Below, in pieces: positions 34,414 to 46,900 of a stretch of 64,000 nt of DNA. The stretch is from contig NC_065877.1 in assembly GCF_933775445.1 (NCBI RefSeq), positions 20,460,001 to 20,524,000 on the forward strand, given 5' to 3'. The notes below the pieces were generated by a model. The model did not search any database. It saw only the letters and a program-made list of their open reading frames with translations, and was not told where the DNA came from. The first letter of the stretch is position 1, and each line of letters begins with the position of its first letter. The position numbers and the translations under genes are program-made. This DNA comes from Argentina anserina. Taxonomy: Eukaryota; Streptophyta; Magnoliopsida; Rosales; Rosaceae.

Positions 34414-36102
34414 GAATAGACCAGTTAGCAGCGACCCAAATAAAAGTTGATTCTGAAGAAAATAATGGACCTGAAAAGTAAAACACACAATAGAGGTCGA
34501 TGTTCTCTTACTGTCATTATGCTCTCAGACAAATTATATGAACTTTTCTATCAAGCTATGTGTTTGAATATCAGTTTCGATCTATGCACTCTGAAAGTAT
34601 GTATGATCAATGTGAAACATTAATGATTGAGTTCTGCGAATATAAATATATATATATATGGAACTCTTTCGGCCCCCATAATTAGTTCGATTATAATTCA
34701 GGGTCATAATTTATTAATTTCATACACCGTCCTTCAATTGTTTTCTAAACTGCCTTGCATGTTACAGATGGGTTCCTTAAGCAAGAGGTTACTTTAAAAG
34801 TTTGATTAGATAGAGTTGGGGGTATTGACTATCTGTTTCACACTTGAGTCCTTATTTTGGTTATACTCAATACTAGGAAGCTTGATGCATGATTGATATA
34901 GGTGAGTTGACCGTTGGAGCGGAGACGATGTGACTAGTAATGGAGAAAATGCACATGTACAGGTTCACAGAGAATAGCGACCTAAACGGATCATGTTTAG
35001 CTAGTGCTTACTTTCGGGTCCTCGAAGATAGCTAGCCTTCTAGTTTGCACCTTATAGCTGTTCTTGACACTTTTAAAATCATTTTCTCACGTCTGAATCC
35101 TGGTAAGTGGGTAATGCAGAACTCAAATGGTAAAACACGTTGGTTTTGGCAACCAGAAATCACTCGTTAAGAATGTGAAACACTACCCATTTTGCCTTGC
35201 CAACATAACTCGACACTTCGAAGTTCTTACCACTACGTGTTTTTGTGACCTATCAGTGCTGTTCTAGTAAAATGCAGATGCACATGACTGAACGAATACA
35301 ATAATGGAACTTCTTTCATCTCTGCCTGTCTTCACTTGTTTCTCCATCTACTTGGCTATGGATCTTCACTATCAACACGTTTTGTACCTTCTACTTTGGT
35401 AATACATGGTATTTGTACATGAATATTTGCTTTCACCACAACGTTCCTTTGGGTAGATGATTGAACTTAAAGAACAAACCAGACTTAAACAAAGCCAGGC
35501 AACAACAGAAACAGAACCTGATGCGTTGTTAGAAAGAAAACACCGACCTTAGAGCAGGGAACGGAAAAATATGAACTATGGACACGAACATGATACCAGA
35601 GATAAGCACCATTAAGACAGGAGTTTCTGTCGATAACTTCAGTTCAATAACGGTGACATTCTACAGGAAGGAGACCTTGTGCAATAGGCTCACAAAAATG
35701 TTTGCCAATTATATATTTTCAGCGGATCTAAACTAAAGATTACAGATAATTTCTTAATGCAACTGTATTTTACAAATTTATCAATCCTTGATTAATACTA
35801 TTGGAACTGGAGGTAGTATAGAATCCCAAAAAAAAAAAAAACAGAATAGACCTTCAGAATCTATTGTAAATCCTAACATAGAAGCTCAATCATGAAAGAG
35901 GGACATTAACCACCTATAAATTCGATACAAATATAAGACGATCTAAATAACACCTTTCAGACTTTATTTAATCTAAATCCCCAAAACTTTATTTAATCTG
36001 ACATGCTACAAGGCAACAAATTTCCATCTCCTGCTTCACTTTCTGCCAGTCCCATTATCATTGCCAATATTGGCAGTAAGCCACATCAAATCTGGATGTC
36101 AA
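34414..36102. other. No gene
   Basis: AT-rich DNA between the metal-binding protein gene and EMC4, serving as the upstream side of the former and the 3' side of the latter. Contains a short (TA)n run near 34645. No frame or element recognised. Confidence 0.5.
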
Positions 36103-37394
36103 TTATAGAGGAATGCCACCACCAGAATACTCAACCTCCTGAAATTTGGACGGCAAAATGTTAAGAGTTATACAACAGCTGGGAAAGGCATCCAAAATTA
36201 GAAAATGCCACCAAACATTTCAGAGAAGCTTTTGGTGGCAGAGAATAAAATCTCATCAAGCCTCTCACAAAGAGAAAGTTAAGAGGCCAGGGGCCTAAAA
36301 TAAAGTTCATATTCTTCACGAATGGAACAACCACAATCCAGATGGTTTAATTTCTAGGGAGATTAAACATACCTGTGCAGGAGGTAAGGATGAAACCCAG
36401 TCGGATGCATGTGTAGGAAGCAAGCCCAATGTGTTGAGCTGTGCCAGGAACAATGAAATACTTACAAAATTAGATTTTAAAGATATCAGTTGGGGGGGGA
36501 TAAGAAATTAAAGAGGCTAATGAATTAATTTACCTTCCAGACACCAAGTGCCAAACCCCCCAAATTAAGGGCAATGAAGAGCAACTTTGGGGCAAGGAGA
36601 TCCACTTTCTTGTCCTTGTAGGGCTCAAAAACTGCACAACCAAATTGAAAACGCTACATCATGTAAACCACCGCCATATGCACATCCATCACACAAAAAT
36701 GCAGACACAGTAGTATAGAATTTCATATCAGGCATGCAAAAGTCATTCTTCTTATCCCATATGGAATTCTACACAAGGTCATATGGACTTGATGACTAAT
36801 GGAAAAGCACCAACTGTTGAGTAAGAAAAGAAAAGAACAGACATCTTACCCTTTCCTACGCCTTGCAAGGCACTTATGGGCTGCCAGAGAGCAGAAAAGG
36901 TAATTCCAATGCTGAATAAATGGACTGTGCTGCCAGCCATCCACATCATGAATCCCATCATTAACAAGTTCTTAAAAGGGGCCTGTGCAACTTCCCAAGC
37001 TTTCTGCTCAAACAGAAAGAACAGTGATCTTATATTAGCGTAAACATCGACCATCATCCTCATGCAATTAAAAACAATACAGAAGTTCACAATCTACAAT
37101 TTATCTGTATCCAATGGCGGTGATGTTAATAATCAAATCATAATTAAGTTGCAAACTGAAACTTAATCCTACAAATATGTCTTAAAAAGTTGAAATCAAA
37201 GAGCAGGGATTATCAGAAGAGAAACCTAATCAAATGCATAATTACATAAAAACTAGATGTGCAATTAGAAAAATACCTGAGATTTCCACGTTGATTCAGC
37301 TTCTTTACTTTGGCGACTGACAGTTGAATCGTCCTGGCAGAAATTTAGGGTTTAGTTCGAATTCGAGACTGAAAACTCAATAGAAATAGAGATG

Positions 37395-37450
<56 letters not shown>

Positions 37451-37574
37451 TATATGTATAGTGTACCTGATCAGAGGAGGCCCTGGAGAAGCCAAGGGGG
37501 TCAGGGACATTGGAAGAACTAGGAGAGGTTGAGTTGTCTGTCAAGTTAACAGCCCATTTTCGACCAGCTCCCAT
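36103..37574 (-). CDS. EMC4: ER membrane protein complex subunit 4
   Basis: Six coding exons on the minus strand: 37467-37574, 37277-37333, 36850-37003, 36534-36631, 36373-36438, 36103-36138; all junctions are GT..AG and the frame closes at 172 aa. The protein belongs to the EMC4/TMEM85 (DUF1077) family. It has the N-terminal RKWAVNLTDNSTSPSS segment, the RQSKEAESTWKSQKAWE linker, two hydrophobic segments (about residues 68-95 and 128-145) and the plant C-terminus DWVSSLPPAQEVEYSGGGIP. EMC4 is a subunit of the EMC, which inserts and folds membrane proteins at the endoplasmic reticulum. The ATG at 37574 is used rather than the in-frame GTG three codons upstream. The length is normal for the family and no lesion is seen. 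Confidence 0.96.
37395..37456. repeat. Compound microsatellite (TA)n(GA)n in EMC4 intron 1
   Basis: About 13 TA units followed by about 14 GA units and a short TA run, within the intron that follows the first coding exon, close to its donor site at 37465-37466. Confidence 0.9.
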
Positions 37575-38990
37575 AACTCCCACTTGCTAGGTATTATGTA
37601 GATGAGCGTCTGTGCACTTGCAGCTGCAGAATTTCTCAAACACAATAATTCTACATATGTTAGTAATTTAGAAATGCTTTGATGAGGTTATGTTTCTTTT
37701 TGAAAAGGAAAATGATCAATCAAGAGTTACAATCATGCAAATGCAACAAGACTCCTCTGAGAGAAATATCGCACTACAAGACATCTGGCTGTATATCTAG
37801 GTACAGACAAGGGTCAGAGTACTCCTTTTTGAAATACTTCATATTCCAGATGATAACATCACTTATATGAAAAGGACGATGAAAGCCTCCCTAATTGAAT
37901 AGTCAAAATCCAACATTCTCAATTTGTAATCTGGGGAAAAAAAACATGCCAGTTTAAATGCTTTGATTATCAGCTGAAACTCAGACTTATCCCAGGGCAA
38001 AGTTTATTTACAGTTAGTTCATTACAAAGTGCCAACAGAACATATACAAGTCATTATATATCCTATGTTGCCCGGACAAGGACACAGATACGGTGACACA
38101 GAAAATCTCAAAAATCACTCTTTCAACACGGCTCTGACATGGCAAATAAAAAATGTTATATATCTTTTTAATATCCAAAATAAATTTTCAATACCACTAT
38201 AAAGTTGTAAAATCCATCCATTGCGTAGCAATTATTAAGAAATAACATCAAACAGTCAAAATACAAGTGACAAAGTTAACATCATATTACAAAGTTCTCA
38301 TAATCTAGTTGAATTAAACTTCTGGTAATAAGGCACCAATAGCCTAGGAAACCTAGCCTTGGCAACGCTTTCATCTCACACAAAGGAAAATTCCATGACC
38401 TCAACAAATCCCACAATAAAGAGCTAACCACTCAACAGAGCCTACTGCACACTCTATTTCACAAAAGCATACCCTATTTCATATCCAGATCAAATAGAAA
38501 TACAATTACCCATTTAAATTTTCAAACTTTCATGACCCAATTCAATTTATATCAGTCCTACACGCATCAACTGATTTAAATTGAATTACCCTTTGTTTGG
38601 GTGTTTTAGGTTTTTAGGAGAAGATTCACTAACTAAAAGTGCTTCATATTGGGGGGTTTGTTTTTCTATTCCTTAGATTTGGCTTGTTCAATCACTACTA
38701 CTGAAAGTTTTCTAAGAGGCGAGCGAATCTTAATAGAGGCTTGTGTTTCAAATTTGGGTTAAGATTTGCAAATCGCAGATTTCAATTCTAATTGCGCTGA
38801 AAAACAGTGAAGAATGAGAAAGAAAGAGAGCAGCTAGTTTGAGAGAGAGAGAGAGAGAGAGAGAGACGGGATACGAACCTTCAAGTTTGACGCCGGAAAT
38901 CGGTTCTCGAGGTTTTGAGATATGGAGACCAAGTTAGCTCTGTCACTCGGCGACTGAAATTTAGACGAACACCAACTCCCACCTCCCTCG
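37575..38990 (-). other. EMC4: 5' untranslated region and leader intron of EMC4 (inferred)
   Basis: Read on the minus strand, a leader exon is likely near 38879-38990 with a donor AAG|GTTCGT at about 38878. An acceptor TTCTGCAG lies about 45-50 bases before the ATG. A leader intron of about 1.2 kb is therefore plausible. A (GA)n run at 38840-38866 lies just inside the intron. No protein-coding frame is seen. Splicing here is inferred from motifs only. Confidence 0.45.
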
Positions 38991-39184
38991 TTTATATCTC
39001 ACACACAAATTACGATCCAAAATCCATATAGAATAGACTAAGGTTTCTTTTCCATTATGTTTCTGGTTAGCCAATAATAAATGAACACGTGGTTTTTTTA
39101 AAATTATGTTTAGGTCCATATTATGTTTGTGTTTCCTCTTAAAAATGACGCTTGTCCACTAATTATTTTTTATAATTTTTGTAA

Positions 39185-39570
39185 GAGAAAAATAAAATTA
39201 CAACCAAGCGCTTCTCAGACAGTCATAAGACAAAGAGGAGCAACCTCATTGCTTCAACGGGTGAGAGAACTAAGGGGATGACCCACATAAGTAACAAAAA
39301 AAAATCAGCTAAAAAATTGGCTTTTTTAAAGACTTGCTTGAAGGAGATTTCACTAACGACTCCGCGAGTGCTTTTTACATCTCTCACCAATGACTTGAGC
39401 TTCTAAGGAACAGCACAAGAGACATTGACACAGCTAATTATGAGGGAAGAATCTCCCTCTACTTTCAGAAAACGGCAAGTAGTGGACAAAGTCGCAACCA
39501 AACCGTTATGTAATGTAGAACATTCAGCTTTAGGAGCTGAGGTCAAAGCAAGCTTACGAGCACCGGAAAT
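39185..39570 (-). pseudogene. L1-type LINE fragment, RNase H-like domain
   Basis: Minus-strand translation gives a degenerate RNase H-like domain as found at the end of plant L1 ORF2: AECSTLHNGLVATL, FLKVEGDSSLIISCVN, KLKSLVRDVK and FKQVFKKANFLAD, in that order. An in-frame TAG replaces the Trp expected before KLKSL, and a shift follows the LAD motif. There is no RT part. It lies between EMC4 and the CGL160-like gene and is too short to be active. Confidence 0.7.
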
Positions 39571-40255
39571 TATTTCTTATAGTTACTTTTAACTAGTTTG
39601 TCAATTTTTTACTTTTACATTCATCGGCATTAATCAAGAATTAATTAAGCATATTAGGCTTATGGAACAGTCAAACTGTTGTTTCAACATTGCCCTGCCT
39701 TCATAATTTTTTGATAAAACAAGATTTAATGCAATATGGATACAAAGGTAAATTAATAAATTTGCAAAACAAATAAAAGAGAGAAGATAACAATTCAGTT
39801 TCAGTTTTACTTTCTCACAACTAGTTTCATGGTACAATCTCGCAGTTTATATCCATGATCGTTCACCCTTCAAAAGAAATTAGAAAATTGACATAAGGTA
39901 ATAGAGAAAAACCAGACGAGTTTTGCGTGTTCATCAATCGTTAAGAATCGAGCAATTGAATACCGAAGATTGGGGTCTCTTCTTTTGTTTTCAAATTGGT
40001 GTAGTAAAAACTAAAACACAAGCACGGTCGTTCACACGAGCATAGCGTGTATAACAAAGCTAGTGATGATTGAAGAACATTGTCAATGCATCATTATTAA
40101 TTGGTATGACTACCGCATAAGCACATATAATCTTCATAGGATACAAGAATTGTAATCGTTATTGAAACCTCCACATTTGTTCAATTGACTCTCTACGCTC
40201 TCATCCCAGTAGATTTCAGGAGGAAATTTAGATGGATTCTCGGAAATTTAAACTT
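39571..40255. other. No gene
   Basis: AT-rich intergenic DNA between the LINE fragment and the MITE at 40256. Nothing recognised. Confidence 0.45.
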
Positions 40256-40682
40256 AGGCCATGTTTGGTTCAAGGAATCACAGCCTAGGGAAAGGAAAAT
40301 AGTTCTTTTCCAGTGTTTGAAAGCAATTGGAAAGAAGCTGGAAAGGGAAATGGTTCCAAGGATCTGGAAAATAAGGGGGAAACTGCTTCCACCCACCCAA
40401 TCTATGGAAAGAGTTTCCTACCCGGTTATTGATGAGATAGCAGAGTTTTTTAACCAAATTGTCCCACTCAACTTTTTTATTTCTCTTTTTTATTGATGAA
40501 AAGTTGAGGGTAATATTGGCAAATTGTTATAAACTTACAATGATGTTTCCTTTTTCAGACTATATTCCTGGCATTTCCAAACATGAGAAGGGAAAATTGT
40601 TGAGAGAGGAAATTTCCAATGCTTGTGGAAAATCTCAATAATTGTTTTCCTTTCCATGCCATTCTGTGAACCAAACGTGGCC
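40256..40682. mobile_element. MITE with GGCCATGTTTGGTTCA ends
   Basis: Terminal inverted repeats GGCCATGTTTGGTTCA (left) and GGCCACGTTTGGTTCA (complement of the right end) bound about 427 bp whose interior also pairs loosely (ggaaaggaaaatagtt ... aattgttttcctttcc). No certain target-site duplication was found. It lies about 300 bases upstream of the CGL160-like start codon, so it may lie in or next to that promoter. The 103-aa frame inside is chance. Confidence 0.65.
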
Positions 40683-40986
40683 AGGAGTGTGGGACTACAA
40701 CATTACATGGGATGTTGGAGTTGTTCCGTGTGTCAGGCAACTCCTACCCTCCTATGATATAGTACAGTTCTTACTGTGATCGAAGCATTCCTCTCTGAGT
40801 CTCTTCCTCAACTCTTTTCCTTACCTTGTTTCTATCCACTAGATTTTTCTCTCCCAACATACTATTAGATATTTCTGCTCTCTGTGAATAAGACACCCCG
40901 ATTGTGGACTCCATCATCACCACAACCCACCATTTCCATTCTCACAATTCAAAACAAAAACAGAGAAAACCAACCAAACAGTATCA

Positions 40987-43900
40987 ATGGCGATTCTGAA
41001 CTCCTACCTCTCAGTGACCTCCACCGCAACACCAATTTCTCCCGACTCATCATCATCTTCAAGCCAGCTCGTACCCGACCCGAGACAAAGCAAGATCCTA
41101 CTTCCCAAGAAGAAGCCCCAGAAATGGTCCACTGGTATGGCTCCGGGAGACTACGGTGGCCCACCAACCACCACCAAGCTCCGGAAATACTGGGGAGGTG
41201 ACGTGGACCCTCTCGAGTCTGATGACTTCATGTGGAACAAAGAGTTCATGGACCGCATGAAGAAACTCATTCAGGAACCTGACACTTCCACCCTAGTCGC
41301 TCCTGCCAAGGTTTCTCATTCTAGTACTCGTAACTTGGGTTTCTTAATGTAGTTTGATTGTCTTGGTTGGTACTTGGGTGGTTTGAGAATGATGGGTTTC
41401 CTGTGTTTTCAACTCAATATTTGTCGGAGTGTTTCATTTAGCTTAGAAATCAGTTTGATTGGTTGTTGTCTGCATTTACTGTACTGCTGTCCTTTTTGTT
41501 ACTTGGGCATAATGTCAATCTTTGCTCTTGATTTATTGGATGAGGTTTGAACCAAACCCTTTACACAGTCGTACAAAGAGTTTTAAGTTGTTAATTTTGC
41601 TTTGATGGAAGAGTTAAAGTTGTTAATTGGCTTAAGGAAGTAAAGAAAAACAATGGCATCATAAGATTTTAGTTCTCGGTTGATTGTTTCTCATTGGCAA
41701 TCTAAGTGAGTGATGGTGAAGAAAGTTGTGTGGTTTGTTGCTTTGTGAATGGTTTCTGTGGCTCTGTTGTGTGATCAAGCTACTTTGTTGTTAACAGGAT
41801 GTGCCTTCTGGATTTCTTAGCTTGAATAGGGTCATGAGCCTTGACAGGTTTGTTATCGTACTTTCAATTGTTTATTTATATCTGCATTTTCTATTAAATA
41901 TTGACCCAAGTAAGGATGTACAGTGTAGAAATCGATTTGAGCAAACAACTCACAGCTTCTCCTGCCCAGCCTGAGTTACAGCAGCATGTTGAGGCTCCAA
42001 CACAAGTATGGTGGTTATTGTTTGACTGTCATTCAGTTTTAATCTGAGTAATTTATCCCGGGATAGTATTGGCCATTTATAACTTTCTTTTTTGGATATG
42101 AAATGATTCTCAGAGTTTAAAAAGCACTACTATTAAATGGAGACATGCACCAACACGGCGTGAGCAAGATAAATGGGCCAGAGCGACTAAGGCTGCTACT
42201 GGAGGCAGTGTAAGTCTAATGTTCCACTAGAAGTCCCTATATAGTATATACAGCCGCTTTGAATCTTTTTAATGGATCATCTAGCTTATTCTGGCGAATA
42301 ATGGTTTTTCTCGTATAAAAGAAATGAGAACTTTCATGTACTCTTACTACGTGTTGATGATGGATTATTCCTAAATTTATTATTCTCAATTGGATATTTA
42401 CATGCAGGAAGTGATGTTTCGGGAATTAAGGCGCTCAAAGGAGGACCCAAAGGTAGTAGCTGAGCAGTATAGAAAGCAGTATTTCAAGGTAGATATCTGC
42501 AGTACTGTCTCCTGAATCATGCTACCTTGTTCAGCTTCATTTTCCATTGGCACCATCTTGAGTATACAAAAGAGGATTAATAGTAATATTCCTTTTCATA
42601 TTACAGTTAAAGAAGAGATTGCAAGTACTTACACTGGGTATAGGAGGTGTTGGATTAGTTTCAGCTTATATTTCATATTCCCCTGAAATCGCCGCTAGGT
42701 ATGTCCGGTTCACGTTTTTTTCTCTAATATATATGAAATAAGAAAGTATCAATTATGCAATCACTAGTTTCTGGTCCGTCAGTTTCATTTCTTACTTGAC
42801 ATTTTTGCAGAAAATATCAGTGTTTTCAAAGGCGACGCCGAGGCGTCGCCGGTGCGCGCCTTCGGGCGGAGCGACGATGAAAAGCCCCGCAGGTGCAAAC
42901 CCAGGCAAGGCGACGGAAAGGCGACTGCCGGAGCGGCGGAGCGAAGGGAAAAACGGAGGCGGCTGCATCTGCGCGAAGAAGACGACGAGATTTTTTTTTA
43001 TTTTTTTTTCTGGTGTCAACACGACGTCGTTTTGCCTTTTAATACAACCACTTGTTATTCATAATGATAGAGATGGGATCGGCTTCATCAGCTGATGGTG
43101 CTTATCGGGAGCATTGTTGGCCCCGACGGCACGTCGAGTAGAGGCGCGTTGGATTGGCTGGTGCCGTGTGTGGTGGAGTTTCTGAGCAGTAATGACTGGG
43201 CAGTGAGAAAGGGCGCGGCTGAGACGCTCGGAAAAGTAGCCACGACGGAGTCAGATTTGGCGCCACTCTATAAAGCTTGTTGCTTGAGTGCTTTGGAAAG
43301 CTGAAGATTTGATAAGGTATTAAGGCTTTGTTTTGTTGCCAAGAAAATGTGTTCTTGATGATTTGAGTAGCACTTTTGTGCATTTTCCCCTGATTTTGCT
43401 AATTGATATTTCAACAGGTGAAGGTAGTGAGGGAGACTATGAATAATGCACTAGAGATGTGGAAGATTTTCGCAGGCTTCCGAGGAGGTTTCAACTCCAA
43501 TGCAATCCAGATCTTCAACTGGTGAGCTTCTACTTTGATTATTCTGTTTAAGCATTTCTTGTTTTAGAGACTTCAAGTATATAGCAGTACTTGAATGCAT
43601 TGAAGTTGGTTACTTTATCAATGATTTGATCAAATAGTAAACACAGTGAGCACAAAACCTTTTGAGTTTTGGTTTGTTTCCTCATTTTTGCAATATGCTG
43701 TTGCAACATATGGTGTTGTTGTGTTCAACATATGGTGCTGTTGCGTCAACCATTTGGGAAGGGAGAGGAGGGATTGATGAGCAAGGTTTCGTTTAGACTA
43801 TGGCTACTGATAATAGAGCAAACACAAAATACTCACCGTCTGGGCAACACTATCATCGACATTAACGAAATACTTCCTGGTGAACATGACACTGATACCA

Positions 43901-46900
43901 TAATTAGCAATCACATTAAATGAGTTCAAACACAAGTGAAGCAAGGGAAGAGTCAGACTTACTTAACAACTGAATAGGAAGGATTGTCCTGTAATGGATT
44001 AGGATATGTCTGCAAGGTATCATCAAAAAATTAAAAAACTTAAAAAGAAAAAAATCTGAGGCACAATTCTAATTTAAGTAAATCTTTTTATGCCTTTGCA
44101 GTCAGTAAACTTAAAAAGCAAGATTAATTAGTTCGATCTGCACAGAACTAAGTCATGTCTGCCCCTGAATATACCCAACATAATACTACCATATAATATA
44201 TATAAATTAATGTTTGTTGGAAAGGCAATCGCCTTAGATCGCCTTAGCGCGCCGATGCTCTCGCCTTGTGAGGCTTGATCATGTCGCCTTCGCCTTCGCT
44301 TTCGCATATGAAAACATTGGAAAATATTGTACTGAATCCCACTAAAATGTCTGAATATACTTTCTACTTGAATTCTGTGTTTCATTATTTTCACTCATTG
44401 TCCTTGTTCTTGCTTCCATAGAACTTTTAATGGGCCCAACATGTGTTAATGTGCTGAACTTGTAAGCTTAAGACAGTTTATGTGCTGCATGCACTGTTTC
44501 CTATTAGTCTTCATACCCTATTATATCGATTCGCTTCCTATTTTATAAGAGAGAACTTATTAGGAGAAATAGTTTGCTCAGAGAGCTAATGCAAGGTGAA
44601 ATTATTGTAATGCATTCATAGTTGGATTCCATTGTTTTTTTCTAGTGTCCTGGTTCACAATAGAGTGCCAAATCAGTAGTATGAGGTTTGTGAACTAGCG
44701 GAAAAGTGCAGGCAAGCATTGTGGAGATAGATACGCTTATTGGCCTATGGATGAGCCGTCCACTATATTTATGCTATAACCAGGCAATTGAAAAGGACCT
44801 AGCAGACAAAAACTCATCTCTAATTGAGTTTGAGCTCAACAAACAGCAGCTGCACTCGAAGAGCATCAATCGGTGAATCATTTGCTCTTAATTGGAGACC
44901 ATAGTCAACTATATATGGTCCACCCGAGATTCAATATATATCTATTATATATTTTTTCCCATTTGCACTTTTCTCCTGCACCACCAATATATATTGACCT
45001 AATGCACGATGACTTTTCTGAATCAAGAAGCTAGTGAGAAGGGGCCTTAGTAAATCAGTCATTATCCATTCCCTAATCCTAATTTATTTTGCCATATGGG
45101 TTGCTCTTCCAACATCAACTGAGCCGTCAACATGCAGATGGAGTAATCCTTCTTGGTAAACCAGCCCTACATTTGCTTTTTTAGGGTCGAAAACGTGGTA
45201 GGCGAAGTGAACCTATGTAACTTTGAGCCTGTGAACTGTACAGTGGAATGCTCAGAAGTTTTCGGAGATGTTTAGGGGGTTGGATATGTGTTATTGATCT
45301 TTATGAGCACCTGCAGGTTGCTTTTCTATCCATGTACTCAGTATGCCTGTTAGTGTGATAAAAGTAACTATCCATGATTTTACTTTTATGGAAATTAGTT
45401 ACTCACATCGTGTGGCTCTCAGACTCCATGTCGTCAGCTAATTATATTTAGTCAGATTTGTGCACAGAGAGTATGTCATTAATGTCAAGATCCATTATGT
45501 GGTTAAACTTTATGAAAGGATTTGAGAATTAATTTGATGTGTTGAACTCCAGCGTTTAAATGCTTTGAACTTACATGTTTGCCTACATAGCATGATGAAT
45601 ATGGAGATCAGTACTCTTTTACAACTAATTGAACAAATATTTCCCAAAATTTTTAGTGTTGAATAAGTTATCATTAGATTAAGCCCCAATTAATCAGTGA
45701 TGAGTATATAACCAGATTGAGGGCCTTCTTTGGTTTAATTTTTGGCATTTCAATATCATCAGCTTTCCTGGCTATCTCTCAGAATTTGATGGGGTTTTTT
45801 TTTTTTTTAGATATTGTACAAATTTTCTTTATGAAATTGGTGCTCATTGTTTCTTATACATTCAGCTATGGAGTTGGGTTCCTTGGTTCTCTGGTTTACA
45901 TGCGTATGCCGGGGAGCAGCGTGGATTCCATGGCAGATGGAGCAAGAGGACTTCTTAAGTACGTTACAGTTGACTACTTATGATCATGCAAATTTAAAGC
46001 CAAAATTAATTACTTAATTGTATATATATGAGCAGTTCAATATGCAGTTAGATTAATAATTGTAAAACATATGCACGAGTTTTTTGATAATTAGAACATC
46101 CTCCAGCACAAACTAACCAGTTTCCCAGAATTTTCAATCTATCTTGAGGCTTCACCTAAAGAATCCTGATAGCTCCAATAGTGCCTTATTTTGCTCCACA
46201 AACCTGAGTTGTTAGGTTATGTAGTCGCTTCCAGCTTGAAGATTTTTTTGTTATCTGTTAACCTCCAGTTTAAAACTAGCACTGCCTGTTGAGTCTCTGA
46301 TTTAATGTGCTGCTCATACATATTTGGGAAAGATTGGTTTATATATGTTTTTTTTTCCTTCATTGGTTACAAACTTACAAGATGAATGTTGTTTTACTTC
46401 AGACCAGTTTGTAAAGAATTTATCCCTAATTGTCAATTGGGAAATAGAATTTGGAAGTCAAGAAGAATAATGATGTGCCTACCCTAACCATGATTATCCA
46501 GTTGCCTTGTTGTGTTGTGTCTTTTCTAGTATTAACTATATGAAAGGTGAAATGATATAACTCTGGAATTTTATTATGCAGGGGAGCAATTGGTCAACCA
46601 AGGCTATTGGTTCCTGTTGTATTAGTCATGGAATTTTATTATGCAGGGGAGCAATTGGTCAACCAAGACACTTTCCTGTTTGATTGTCACTACACTCTTA
46701 TTTCTTCAAATGCGTGTCAAATTTTTCTTAATTTATTGACCTTTCTCTTAGTACTTGAAACTTGACTCAATGCATATGGCTGAACATTTCAAGTTCATGC
46801 TATGACTATCTTTCAATGACTAATAAAGCTGAGTTTGGCTATAGGATCATTGTTCCACAATATGGATTCATGCAATTGGAACTGATACTAATCTTGGTGG

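Noticed and set aside
42796..43095. A small basic protein upstream of the captured HEAT fragment
   Set aside because: The frames come from GC-rich subterminal repeats of the hAT element and overlap each other in several frames.
45717..45983. A separate 88-aa membrane protein gene
   Set aside because: It is intron 6 sequence read through into exon 7 of the CGL160-like gene; the second half is exon 7 itself.
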